DNA from: Hydromicrobium sp964415365 | GTDB taxonomy: Bacteria > Actinomycetota > Humimicrobiia > Humimicrobiales > Humimicrobiaceae | Assembly (NCBI GenBank): GCA_964415365.1 | Contig: CAYPYW010000034.1 | Span: forward strand, 1-22,948 | Direction: 5' to 3' | DNA: 22,948 nt | Part shown: positions 1 to 8,248 of the stretch, piece after piece | Layout: each line of letters starts with the position of its first letter | Numbering within the stretch: the first letter of the stretch is position 1 | The notes under the pieces: model-generated | The model's database searches: none | What the model was told of the DNA's origin: nothing | What the model saw: the letters and a program-made list of their open reading frames with translations, nothing else | Position numbers and translations under genes: made by a program

Positions 1-1
1 G

Positions 2-352
2 TGGGGTTTTTATGGATTTTGGGGGAAAATCCTTTTGCAACTGATAAAGTCAAGAGATTATATTAACCTCTTAAAAAAGTATGGCATCAAGATTTCCATG
101 TCTGCTAAAGGAGTTCCTCTGGATAATGCCATTGCAGAATCTTTTATGGGCAGCTTAAAGACAGAGGAAGTCTATATGTGGGAATATGAAGACTATTCTG
201 ATGTGCTTGAAAGAGTTCCTTATTTTATTGAGGAGGTCTACAACAGAAAAAGGCTGCATTCTTCACTGGAGTATATGCCTCCGGAAGAATTTGAGAATAA
301 TTTGATGAATGATATTAAAAATTCCTGTGAACTCTATGCTGGGTTAAGATAG
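2..352 (+). pseudogene. IS3-family transposase (OrfB) C-terminal remnant
   Basis: The frame is open from base 2 to a TAG at 350-352. From the SRDYINLLKKYGI segment onward it matches the end of an IS3/IS150-type integrase core (rve domain). Visible are ISMSAKG, the last catalytic Glu of the DDE triad in NAIAESF, and the typical tail VYNRKRLHSSL plus MPPEEFEN. The same blocks, with many substitutions, occur in the complete OrfB at 15634-16395, so the two belong to related but different elements. The first two catalytic aspartates are absent, and the roughly 15 residues encoded before SRDY do not resemble the family. The remnant is therefore either cut by the scaffold edge or rearranged just upstream. 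It cannot encode an active transposase. Confidence 0.85.
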
Positions 353-357
353 GTATG

Positions 358-382
358 TGTACAAATTTTGGGGTTCAGGTCA
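358..382. repeat. possible terminal sequence of the left IS3 remnant
   Basis: Six bases after the remnant's stop lies TGTACAAATTTTGGGGTTCAGGTCA-type sequence. Its TTTTGGGGTTCA block resembles TTTTGGGGTGAAC in the left terminus of the complete IS3 element at 15574-16852. The position and the TG...CA ends fit an IS3 terminus, but the opposite end is not in the window, so the boundary is tentative. Confidence 0.35.
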
Positions 383-411
383 GTATATCTTTTATAATAC
401 AAAGGCTATCT

Positions 412-753
412 CTAGCTTACCGCCGATTTTCCCTCCTCGGATGTCCTTATCCTAATTGCATCTTCTACGGGAAGGATAAATATTTTCCCTGCCCCTATTT
501 TTTTTGTCTTTGCAAAGCTAACTATTGTCTTTGAGACAGCCTCAACCATTTCCTCTTCTACAACTATTTCAAGCTTTATCTTTGGGAGGAATTTTACTTC
601 CTTGTTCGGGACCTCCCCATTTTTATAGCCCCTCTGGCGGCCAAAGCCCTCTAAATGGAATACCGTTATTCCTTCTACACCTGCTTCTATAAGTGCCTCT
701 TTTACCGAATCAAGTTTTGAGGGCTGTATGATGCATTCGAGTTTAAAAAGCAT
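412..753 (-). CDS. PII-like nitrogen-signalling protein (GlnB/GlnK family)
   Basis: A 113-residue protein of PII size and layout, a cytosolic trimer that normally reports 2-oxoglutarate and ATP/ADP status. Visible blocks are the beta-1 start FKLECIIQ, the entry to the T-loop GFGRQRGY (residues 37-43), FLPKIKLEIVV after it, the B-loop GAGKIF with Lys90, and the C-terminal RIRT near 101-104. The T-loop is about one residue shorter than in E. coli GlnB and has no tyrosine at the usual uridylylation position, so control by GlnD-type uridylylation is unlikely; the only loop tyrosine is Tyr43. I chose ATG 753 over the TTG one codon earlier because GAAAGG lies 7 bases upstream. It follows the KDG kinase by about 40 bp, so it is probably the last gene of that operon. 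No amtB or glnA is present beside it. Its left flank is IS debris. Confidence 0.85.
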   Translation of the reverse strand: MLFKLECIIQPSKLDSVKEALIEAGVEGITVFHLEGFGRQRGYKNGEVPNKEVKFLPKIKLEIVVEEEMVEAVSKTIVSFAKTKKIGAGKIFILPVEDAIRIRTSEEGKSAVS

Positions 754-796
754 CAAAAAACCTTTCTCTTCCTATAATAGTCTAATAATTTATTCT

Positions 797-1855
797 CTAT
801 CTTTTCACTCTTGCATTACCTTCCCATATATCCCATATATGCTGTTCATCAGTAGGGGTTCCATAATCTGTAAGAAGGGNNNNNNNNNNCTGAACCCACT
901 TTTCTGGTTCCCAGCCTTTTAGAATACCATAGAGCATGCCTCCCACAAATCCATCGCCTCCACCTATTCTGTCAAGCACTCTAATCTCTCTTGGCTCTAC
1001 TACATGCCAGCTCTCACCCTCAAACATAACTGCTCCCCAGATATGGCTGTTTGCGTCCACCACCTGTCTTAAGGTAGTAGCAAATACTGATACATTTTTA
1101 TACTCTTCTTTTGCCTTTATTATCATCTTCTTGAATGAATCAATCTTTTGTGTACAATCTTTTCCACCTGTTTCTGGTCCATTTATTCTTAGGCAGAGTT
1201 GGAAGTCCTCCTCATTGCCTACAAGTATATCTGATACTGATGCAATGTTTGAAAAAACTTCCCCTAGTTCATTTTCCCTGCCCTTCCAAAATGAAGCCCG
1301 ATAGTTAAGATCAAATGATACTACTGTACCATATTTTTTTGCAAATCTTACAAGCTTCAGGCAGAAGTTTGAAGTCTGCTCAGATAATGCTGCGATCAAT
1401 CCCGATAGATGCAGAATCCTAACTCCCTCATTTATAAAAATTCTTTCAAGGTCAAAGTCATTGATATCCAAAGTTTTCGCAACCTCTCCAGCTCTGTCAT
1501 TATAGACTCTAGGGCCTCTGGCCCCTGAACCACTATCAGCAATGTTAAACTGATGGCGATAACCCCACGGACCTCCCTGGTTAAGCTCCTTTGCTTCGTA
1601 GACCATATGTCTGGAGAGCAAATTGTCCTTTATTAAAGATGCTATTGGGCTATCCGACACAAATGCAGTAAGAACCTTTACGGGAAGCCCCAAATAAGAT
1701 GATATGCTTGCTACATTTGTCTCAGCACTAGTTATAAAAAACAAAAATGAGTTTGCGGTATTTATTGGCTGGCTATTATATGGAGTAATCCTTACCCCCA
1801 TACTAGTAGGAACTATAAGGCTGTATTTATAATTTTCTTTAAGATTAAGTTGCAT
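797..1855 (-). CDS. kdgK: 2-keto-3-deoxygluconate kinase-type PfkB sugar kinase
   Basis: A PfkB/ribokinase-fold kinase that should phosphorylate 2-keto-3-deoxygluconate or a close sugar acid with ATP, the entry step to the KDPG aldolase reaction. Visible are the ribokinase-fold segment FDLNYRASFW (residues 181-190), the anion-hole motif GGGDGFVGG (298-306, catalytic base Asp301) and the family ending GNARVKR. The block GPWGYRHQ near 95-102 with GARGPRVYNDRAGE is typical of KDG kinases. I start at ATG 1855, which has GGAGG 5 bases upstream, rather than at an in-frame TTG six codons earlier. A scaffold gap of ten Ns cuts the C-terminal part after residue 322. The frame resumes afterwards, but about ten residues expected there in homologues (a small-residue helix) are missing, so the length is uncertain. 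It follows gnd by 34 bp, as in an operon for hexonate breakdown. Confidence 0.82.
   Translation of the reverse strand: MQLNLKENYKYSLIVPTSMGVRITPYNSQPINTANSFLFFITSAETNVASISSYLGLPVKVLTAFVSDSPIASLIKDNLLSRHMVYEAKELNQGGPWGYRHQFNIADSGSGARGPRVYNDRAGEVAKTLDINDFDLERIFINEGVRILHLSGLIAALSEQTSNFCLKLVRFAKKYGTVVSFDLNYRASFWKGRENELGEVFSNIASVSDILVGNEEDFQLCLRINGPETGGKDCTQKIDSFKKMIIKAKEEYKNVSVFATTLRQVVDANSHIWGAVMFEGESWHVVEPREIRVLDRIGGGDGFVGGMLYGILKGWEPEKWVQXXXXLLTDYGTPTDEQHIWDIWEGNARVKR
880..889. other. scaffold gap (10 Ns) inside the sugar kinase gene
   Basis: Ten consecutive undetermined bases. A run of exactly ten is a common assembler placeholder for a gap of unknown length, and the protein context suggests more than ten bases are really missing. 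Confidence 0.95.
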
Positions 1856-1889
1856 ATAACCTCCAGACTTCAAAATTAATTTAACTTTC

Positions 1890-3371
1890 TTAAATTTCTT
1901 TTTCTGGTCTGTTTTTTTTCATCCATTCTGTATGATATTCTTTATAGCTTCCATCATCTTTAAGAAGCACCTTGGGTTTTCCCTGTATAAGTTTAAAGTA
2001 ACCATGGGCACCAAAATAGTCTCTTTGTTGTGCCTGTACCTGTGCTGATACCAGAATAGGACTTGTTATCTCATATATATAGTTAAGTGATGAACTCATG
2101 CAGGGAACAGGAATGCCTACTGAATGTGATATTGCAATAAATTTTGATAGATTTTCAATATTTTTTACTATGAAATCCTTGAAGATCGGTGCTGATATTA
2201 AGTTCGAAAGATGCTGGTTATTATTATATTCTCTCGTAATTTCAGATAGAAACTGCGCTCTTATTATGCAACCCGCCCTCCAACCGGCTGCAATACGACC
2301 AATATTAAGATGCCAGTTATATCTATTTGATGCAGCAGAGAGCAAGGCAAAACCCTGGGCATAGGAGGATATTTTAGCAACGTATAATGCATTATGACAA
2401 ACCGATATAAATTCTAAAGGATCCACACTATATTCTTTTTTGGGGAACTTAAAGCTAGCACTAAGCTTCAGCCTAGTTTCCTTGTCCTGACTCATTTCTC
2501 GAGAAAATACTGCTGATGCTATAGTGGGTACTGGTACTAGTAGCTCCAGTGCACTGTCTACAGTCCAAGTCCCAGTACCTTTCATTCTTGTGATGTCAGC
2601 TATTCTATCAACTAGGTAATAACTAGATTTATGTTCCTTCTGACTCATGCTCTCGCCTGTTATTTCAATAAGGTAGGAATGAAGCTTATCATTCTTATCA
2701 TTCCAAGCCTTTATTATCTCTGATATTCGCAATGCATCATACCCGAGGACAGATTTCATTGCCCAGACACACTCTCCTATTAAGGCCATATCACCGTATT
2801 CAATGCCATTATGTACCATCTTTACAAAATGGCCTGCTCCATCAGGGCCTATATGAGATACACATGGGGAGCCATCCAAAGCCTTTGCGGATATTTTTTT
2901 AAATAAGTCTTCCACAAGATTGTATGCCACGCTGTTCCCGCCAGGCATAATTGCAGGACCCTTCAATGCACCTTCCTCTCCCCCCGAAATTCCCGTCCCT
3001 ATATATAGTATTCCCTTGTCTCTAAGAATTTTTTCCCTTCTAATAGTATCCTTGTAATAGGTGTTTCCACCATCAATTATCAGGTCGCCTTTATCAAGCA
3101 AAGGGATAATTGCATTGATATTATCATCTATAGAACTGCCTGCTTTTATCATGAAAATGATTTTCCTTGGTTTATCAAGTGAATTAACAAATTCCTTAAG
3201 CGTAAAGGTGCCTTCTATATTTTTCCCTACTGCTCTTGTTTTTATAAATTCTTCCGTTCTTTTTTTTGTTCTGTTATATACAGAAACTGAATAGCCTTTG
3301 GATTCTATATTAATTACAAGGTTTTGTCCCATCACTGCAAGCCCAATTAGACCTATATAATTTTTTGGCAT
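1890..3371 (-). CDS. gnd: 6-phosphogluconate dehydrogenase, decarboxylating
   Basis: Cytosolic enzyme that oxidises and decarboxylates 6-phosphogluconate to ribulose 5-phosphate with NAD(P)+. The Rossmann start GLIGLAVMG is at residues 7-15. The substrate loop GISGGEEGA is at 127-135. The catalytic HFVKMVHNGIEYGD block holds Lys184, Asn188 and Glu191, matching Lys183, Asn187 and Glu190 of E. coli. KGTGTWT and the C-terminal RDYFGAHGY (usually GAHTY) are also present. At 493 residues it is about 25 longer than E. coli Gnd, with the excess at the C-terminus after the substrate-binding tail. ATG 3371 has AAGGAG 6 bases upstream. It lies between an SDR gene (86 bp upstream) and a KDG-type kinase, which points to use in sugar-acid catabolism rather than only the pentose phosphate route. 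Confidence 0.95.
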   Translation of the reverse strand: MPKNYIGLIGLAVMGQNLVINIESKGYSVSVYNRTKKRTEEFIKTRAVGKNIEGTFTLKEFVNSLDKPRKIIFMIKAGSSIDDNINAIIPLLDKGDLIIDGGNTYYKDTIRREKILRDKGILYIGTGISGGEEGALKGPAIMPGGNSVAYNLVEDLFKKISAKALDGSPCVSHIGPDGAGHFVKMVHNGIEYGDMALIGECVWAMKSVLGYDALRISEIIKAWNDKNDKLHSYLIEITGESMSQKEHKSSYYLVDRIADITRMKGTGTWTVDSALELLVPVPTIASAVFSREMSQDKETRLKLSASFKFPKKEYSVDPLEFISVCHNALYVAKISSYAQGFALLSAASNRYNWHLNIGRIAAGWRAGCIIRAQFLSEITREYNNNQHLSNLISAPIFKDFIVKNIENLSKFIAISHSVGIPVPCMSSSLNYIYEITSPILVSAQVQAQQRDYFGAHGYFKLIQGKPKVLLKDDGSYKEYHTEWMKKNRPEKEI

Positions 3372-3457
3372 TTTAATCTCCTTAAAAATCTTATAAATTT
3401 ATATATGGAAATGCTATATTAATAGATATAATTGTTGTGCAAAAGATTAAATTTATA

Positions 3458-4234
3458 TTAAAATACTTTTGTCCCGCCATCTATTACAAGATCTTCTCCA
3501 GTTATAAAACTTGAGGCTTCTGATGCAAGAAAAACCGCAGCTGGACCAAGTTCAAAAGGTTTACCGAATCTTTTCAATGGAATATCTTTGATGATATTTT
3601 CAAATTTATTTTTGTTGTTGATAAATTCATTTTTCACTAATGGGGTATCCATCCATCCAGGACTTATAGAATTTACACGGATATTATAGGAAGCCCATTC
3701 CATAGCCAGTCCTTTTGTAAGCATAATTACTGCACCTTTTGAAGCATAGTAGGCTATCTGTTTTACATCACGGTTTAACAAAGAGCCGCTGATTGATGCT
3801 ATATTTATAATGGATCCCTTTTTTTGTTTTATCATCTGTCTGCCTACAATTTGACAACAAAAAAACACTCCGTTTAAATTAACATCTATTACATCTTGCC
3901 AATCTTCTTTTTCCATTTCCTCTGCAGCAACTCTTCTATTTATTCCAGCATTATTTACAAGTACATCAATTCTATTATATTTATGAAGTATTTCATTTAT
4001 AGCTTTCTTTACACTAGAATAATCTGATACATCCATCTCAACAGAGAATGCATCTCTGCCAATTTCTTTTATTTTGTCTTCAACCTCAGTTGCTGCTTTA
4101 TTGTTTATATCTGTAATTATTATGTCTGCGCCTGCTTCCGCAAGTGCTAAAGCTATAGCTTTTCCCAAACCCTGTCCTGAACCTGTTACAATTATTTTTT
4201 TACCTGATAAATCAAATAATGACATTACATTCAT
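3458..4234 (-). CDS. SDR-family oxidoreductase, gluconate 5-dehydrogenase-like
   Basis: A classical short-chain dehydrogenase of 258 residues, cytosolic and NAD(P)-dependent. It has the cofactor motif TGSGQGLG (17-24), NNAG (94-97), the catalytic Ser149 and YYASK with Tyr162/Lys166, and the PGW motif after the active site. The opening FDLSGKK and the block NRDVKQIAYYASKGAV resemble gluconate 5-dehydrogenase (Gno/IdnO) and KduD-like enzymes that interconvert keto and hydroxyl groups on sugar acids. The exact substrate cannot be told. ATG 4234 is supported by AAGGGG 7 bases upstream; an internal ATG three codons later is possible. It starts 39 bp after the LarA-family gene and precedes gnd, so it probably belongs to the same transcript. 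Confidence 0.85.
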   Translation of the reverse strand: MNVMSLFDLSGKKIIVTGSGQGLGKAIALALAEAGADIIITDINNKAATEVEDKIKEIGRDAFSVEMDVSDYSSVKKAINEILHKYNRIDVLVNNAGINRRVAAEEMEKEDWQDVIDVNLNGVFFCCQIVGRQMIKQKKGSIINIASISGSLLNRDVKQIAYYASKGAVIMLTKGLAMEWASYNIRVNSISPGWMDTPLVKNEFINNKNKFENIIKDIPLKRFGKPFELGPAAVFLASEASSFITGEDLVIDGGTKVF

Positions 4235-4273
4235 TATATAGCCCCTTCTATAATAGAAATAATTTTCTATTTG

Positions 4274-5536
4274 TTATTCCAATGAAGGAATAACATCTCC
4301 TCCATATTCTATAATACCAATTTTTGAATCTATCCCCTGCTGATTAAATGCAATTTTTATTCCTTCCTCGATTGATTCTGTGTGAATAAAATTAAGACAT
4401 TCTTTTTGTTTTTTGCTTAAACCATTAGAAATACAAATTACTTTGGTTCTCTCAATGCATTTTGAATGGAGCATTAATGCTCCCGCACATACACTATCTT
4501 TTATCTCCCCAGTACAAAAGAGATGATCTACATCTTCAAAACTTTTTGTGCCAAATTTTTCATACTCAGGATGAGTAGGTGAAATACCTTCGGGAAAATC
4601 CCCTATTAATATTACAGTACCATTTGGCTTGATGCCTTTTTGGGCTAAAAGAAGTGGTTTTACTCCCTGCCAATAATCCAAATCTGCAGGATATGCATTA
4701 GTTATTACAATGTCTGCAAGTTCCGGTATTTTTCTTACATAAATCGGTTTTATAAATTTTACTCCCTCTCTATGAGCTTTTATTGGGTCACCACATACAA
4801 ACTTTAATAAATTATCTTTACTATCCATCACTACATTGATAATAAAATCCAAACCTACTTTTTTACCTACACTTTCAATTTCTCTGCGTATTTCATTTTC
4901 TTCGTTTGCCAGATTTTCTATTAGATTACCCCTCCCAGCAAGTATGTGAGTTTCCAATGTTGTATCCCATGAACATACTCCGGGTTGTATCATCTTATAT
5001 CCTCCACTCCAACCTGCAAGATCATGAGTAGCAATTAATCCAACACTTATAACGAAATCTGCCTCGTAAACTTCCCTGTTTACTATTACTGATATACCTC
5101 TTTCTGTTTTACCAAGGTCTATAAAAATATCTTTATCTTTCCATTTATTATTCTTAATACTTACTCTATTAAATATTGACTTACCAAACCTTTCGATAAT
5201 TTCATCTTGCTCCATATATCTATGTGTACCTAAAGCTATTATTATAGATATATCACTGTCTTTTACTCCTGCTTTATTGATTTCTTTCAAAAGAATTGGC
5301 AGTATTTCTTTTTGAGGCGTAGGTCTGGTAAGATCATCAACTATTATTACAACTTTCATTCCAAGTTTAATAAGCTCAGATAGAGGTTTTGAAGCTACAG
5401 GTTTCTTTAATTCTTCAGATATGTTAATTTTTCTTATATTTTTTAAAATTTGTGGCTCTATATAATATAAGAAATTGTTTTCAGGTATTCTAATGATATA
5501 TTCTCTTGTTGAACTTTTTAATGTTTTTATTATCAT
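4274..5536 (-). CDS. LarA-family nickel-pincer racemase/epimerase
   Basis: A 420-residue member of the lactate racemase superfamily (DUF2088), whose members use the nickel-pincer nucleotide to racemise or epimerise 2-hydroxy acids by hydride transfer. The nucleotide-binding DDLTRPTP is at 67-74, followed by GTHR with His105, then HDLAGWSGGYK with His171 and Lys181, and ETH with His197. These match His108, His174, Lys184 (the cofactor-bound lysine) and His200 of L. plantarum LarA, so the active site looks complete. LarA itself usually reads HYFAGFSGGRK; the variant here and the sugar-acid neighbours suggest a hydroxy acid other than lactate, but that is inference. No larB, larC or larE is in the window, so the cofactor must be made elsewhere. 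The Shine-Dalgarno before ATG 5536 is weak. The gene is probably first in the larA-SDR-gnd-kinase-PII transcript. Confidence 0.85.
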   Translation of the reverse strand: MIIKTLKSSTREYIIRIPENNFLYYIEPQILKNIRKINISEELKKPVASKPLSELIKLGMKVVIIVDDLTRPTPQKEILPILLKEINKAGVKDSDISIIIALGTHRYMEQDEIIERFGKSIFNRVSIKNNKWKDKDIFIDLGKTERGISVIVNREVYEADFVISVGLIATHDLAGWSGGYKMIQPGVCSWDTTLETHILAGRGNLIENLANEENEIRREIESVGKKVGLDFIINVVMDSKDNLLKFVCGDPIKAHREGVKFIKPIYVRKIPELADIVITNAYPADLDYWQGVKPLLLAQKGIKPNGTVILIGDFPEGISPTHPEYEKFGTKSFEDVDHLFCTGEIKDSVCAGALMLHSKCIERTKVICISNGLSKKQKECLNFIHTESIEEGIKIAFNQQGIDSKIGIIEYGGDVIPSLE

Positions 5537-5682
5537 AAAATCATCTTTTTCTTGGAATTACATATATTGAACCAGTTTTTTAAAATATTTTATATTAAAG
5601 TATATAATTTTAATATATTAATTAATAATATATAATTAATAAATTTTTATTTAGTATTCAAAATATTAAATTGTGAAAAGAT

Positions 5683-5711
5683 ATTACATAATAATTAATA
5701 TATTTGCTCAA
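5683..5711 (-). promoter_or_regulatory. candidate promoter of the LarA-SDR-gnd-kinase-PII operon
   Basis: On the minus strand TTGAGC, 17 bases, then TGTAAT lies about 150 bp before the LarA start. It sits in a 313-bp spacer (5537-5849) that is almost pure A/T and in which I see no gene, so chance matches are likely. No clear copy of the operator found at the other promoters is here. Confidence 0.3.
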
Positions 5712-5849
5712 AATTTTTAGAAAACATTTACTACCTTAAATTTAAGTATAATCTTATTTTTATGATGTTTATTGCTTATTTTATTTAATTTTTTATAAAG
5801 CATAATAAAACTTAGTTTATTTAACTGATTTTTGTATTTTAAGTTCTAT

Positions 5850-7172
5850 TTATGACTTTGATTTTATTTTCCCAATTGCTATTTCGATTTTATCTAAAGT
5901 TTCATTTATATCCTTTAATGTGTGTGCTGATGAAAAACCATGATGTGCTGGACCACCGCCATAATCTGCAAAATAAAGACCAGTATTATAAGCTTCTTTG
6001 TAAAACTGCATATTCTTTTCTTTATCATATTTCTTTGCAATTATTCTGTAGTTATATGGCTCTTCATCAAGGCCAAAAAATATTCCAAACATTCCGCCAA
6101 TTCCTCTTACAATTCCCTTTATCTTCTTTGCTTCAATTATATCGTTAAAACCTTTAAAAAGCGTTTCACCAAGATTATTTATATGATTAAAAAACCCTGG
6201 CGCTGAAATTTGCTCAAGTGCTTCTATGCCTGCAAGCACTGGTATTAAATGACCATTGTAGGTGCCACTATGTTGTACTTTTCCAAGTGGCATTATATGT
6301 TCCATTATCTCCTTTTTTCCTCCAAAAACACTTAAAGGTCCCGCGCCCGCAGCAATCGATTTACCTAAGGTGCATAAATCAGGGATCACACCATAGTATT
6401 CCTGAGCTCCTCCAGGGGCCATCCTGAAACCTGAAAGTATCTCATCAAAAATAAGTAGTATTTCATTTTCTTTAGTTAAGGTTCTTAAAGCTTGAAGAAA
6501 TTCCTTTTTAGGCACCATACATCCAGAGTTATAACCAACTGGTTCTACTATAACTGCTGCTATCTCATTTCTATTTTTTCTTAGCTCATCAGCTAATACT
6601 TCAATATTGTTATAAGGTAAAATTTTAACAAGTTTAAAAAAATCTTTGGGTATTCCTGAAGAGGTTGGGATTGGATTTGGATTATTCTCGGGTCCAGCAA
6701 TATTTAAATCAGGATGGTTGCTGAACATTACATTTTCATGATAACCATGAAACCCTCCTTCAAATTGAACAATCTTATCCTTACCGGTATATTCTCTTGC
6801 AAGCCTTATTGCATTCAAAGTTGCATCAGTGCCCGAGCAAGTATATCTAATAAGCTCGCATGATGGAACCATTTCGCATATCTTTTTTGCATACTGTGCA
6901 TGATATTCTGTGTCATGGGAACAAATTATTCCCATATCAAGTGCTTTTAGTATAGCATGTTTTATTTTGGGATTATTATGCCCCAAAAATGACGCACCGT
7001 GAGACATACAATAATCAAGATATTCTCTTCCTTCAAGATCATACACTTTAGCACCATTTCCTCTAAGAGTATAGAAGGGATATCCTAAAGCTTTGTTTAA
7101 CCTGACTGAAGAAGACACTCCCGAAACAAGATAATTTGATGCAAATTTATATAGTTCTAAAGTCTTACTCAT
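5850..7172 (-). CDS. class III aminotransferase, glutamate-1-semialdehyde aminomutase-like
   Basis: A 440-residue PLP enzyme of the glutamate-1-semialdehyde 2,1-aminomutase subgroup. Visible are GVSSSVR near the N-terminus, SGTDATLNAIRLAR (113-126, phosphate binding), FHGYHE (141-146), FDEILSGFR with Asp243, and TLGKSIAAGAG with the Schiff-base Lys271, followed by the HSGTYNGH block (around 307) seen in GSA-type enzymes. It is not next to any haem gene. It ends an apparent LacI-class IV aminotransferase-Ord-like operon (22 bp after the dehydrogenase), so a role in an amino-acid or amino-sugar route is more likely than tetrapyrrole synthesis. ATG 7172 has GGGAGG 5-6 bases upstream. Confidence 0.85.
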   Translation of the reverse strand: MSKTLELYKFASNYLVSGVSSSVRLNKALGYPFYTLRGNGAKVYDLEGREYLDYCMSHGASFLGHNNPKIKHAILKALDMGIICSHDTEYHAQYAKKICEMVPSCELIRYTCSGTDATLNAIRLAREYTGKDKIVQFEGGFHGYHENVMFSNHPDLNIAGPENNPNPIPTSSGIPKDFFKLVKILPYNNIEVLADELRKNRNEIAAVIVEPVGYNSGCMVPKKEFLQALRTLTKENEILLIFDEILSGFRMAPGGAQEYYGVIPDLCTLGKSIAAGAGPLSVFGGKKEIMEHIMPLGKVQHSGTYNGHLIPVLAGIEALEQISAPGFFNHINNLGETLFKGFNDIIEAKKIKGIVRGIGGMFGIFFGLDEEPYNYRIIAKKYDKEKNMQFYKEAYNTGLYFADYGGGPAHHGFSSAHTLKDINETLDKIEIAIGKIKSKS

Positions 7173-7194
7173 CTTTTCCTCCCAAATTTATAGT

Positions 7195-8199
7195 TTATTC
7201 AAAATATGATATTAGAGGGATATCTATCATAGTCTTTAATCCCGGTTCTGCTTTTAATACCTGTTTTATTGCATTTAAGGTTATTGCGCATGTGGCTATA
7301 TCTCCATTTATTCCATCTGTAATATTTGATACAATATTTGGTATACCATTTATTTCTATTTTGTCTACCGGTTGCGCTTCGTCAATTGATGCCCTAAATA
7401 AAAGTATTATTTTTTCTTCATTCCCGACATAACCAATTCCTATCTGCTGAACTCCTGCAACTTCGCCAACTTTTATTTTGAAAGTATCAAGAACTATTTC
7501 ATCCGATGTAATTACTGGAGATATAATATCTATGGTCCTGTCAATTTTCCAATTAAGTGATTTGCCAATCATATTTATTGATTCAGATAGTCCTACGTGT
7601 CTTATGGTTCCATCCTTTTTCTTTTTTTCAAATTCCTCAACAGTCAATCCTGCACCTATCTTTTTCTGGAATGGGACTCTCCTGAATCTTGCATTTTGTA
7701 TTCTTGATATCTTTATACTATTTACCTTCTGGCATACAGATGTTAAAAATATAGGGAAAGCATCCATTATAAAGCCTGGGTTTACACCAGTTGCAAGGAC
7801 TGCCACATTATTATCTTTTGCCATCTTATCAATTCTTTCAGCATATTCTTTATAATCCCTCCAAGGATAAGAAAGCTCTTCACAAGTAGTTACTATGGGT
7901 ATTTTAAACTCAACTATTTCTTCAATCTGTGATATTATATTTTTTATACTTGAAACTGTAGTAAGTATAGCAACATCTGGTTTAATTTCTTTTACAGCCT
8001 CTTTGACAGAACTAGATATTTGGATTTTTTTATAATCTGAAGCACTAAATTTTAAAAAATCCTTTAAACTTTTATTTATCTTTTTAGTATCTTTATCAAC
8101 TGCACCAGTTATAGTAAAATTGTTTCTTTCTGATAGAAATTTGATTATTTTTATTCCAAGTACTCCAACCCCAATATGTAAAACTTTTATTTTATCCAT
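7195..8199 (-). CDS. NAD(P)-dependent dehydrogenase related to 2,4-diaminopentanoate dehydrogenase (Ord/DapB-like)
   Basis: A 334-residue protein with an N-terminal Rossmann fold, motif GVGVLG at 10-15, then AVDKD at the second strand. Next comes a conserved segment TGVNPGFIMDAFP (about 138-150), which is typical of the dihydrodipicolinate reductase-like family that includes 2,4-diaminopentanoate dehydrogenase of ornithine fermentation. The region FRRVPFQKKIGAG is also family-like. That enzyme oxidatively deaminates an amine carbon. The usual ornithine-fermentation partners (OraE/OraS aminomutase, OrtA/OrtB thiolase) are not here, so the substrate is probably different. It lies between two aminotransferases, 49 bp after the class IV and 22 bp before the GSA-type enzyme. 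ATG 8199 has GGAG 6 bases upstream. Confidence 0.72.
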   Translation of the reverse strand: MDKIKVLHIGVGVLGIKIIKFLSERNNFTITGAVDKDTKKINKSLKDFLKFSASDYKKIQISSSVKEAVKEIKPDVAILTTVSSIKNIISQIEEIVEFKIPIVTTCEELSYPWRDYKEYAERIDKMAKDNNVAVLATGVNPGFIMDAFPIFLTSVCQKVNSIKISRIQNARFRRVPFQKKIGAGLTVEEFEKKKKDGTIRHVGLSESINMIGKSLNWKIDRTIDIISPVITSDEIVLDTFKIKVGEVAGVQQIGIGYVGNEEKIILLFRASIDEAQPVDKIEINGIPNIVSNITDGINGDIATCAITLNAIKQVLKAEPGLKTMIDIPLISYFE

Positions 8200-8248
8200 T
8201 TTTTCTCCAATAATTTCTTTATATTTTCAAATAAATTCTAAATTTGCT

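Noticed and set aside
5712..5733. A fourth, degenerate copy of the shared operator upstream of the LarA gene (TGTTTTCTAAAAATTTT on the minus strand)
   Set aside because: It needs a gap to align, lacks the CpG core, and lies upstream of a weak -35 in nearly pure A/T sequence, so chance is the simpler reading.
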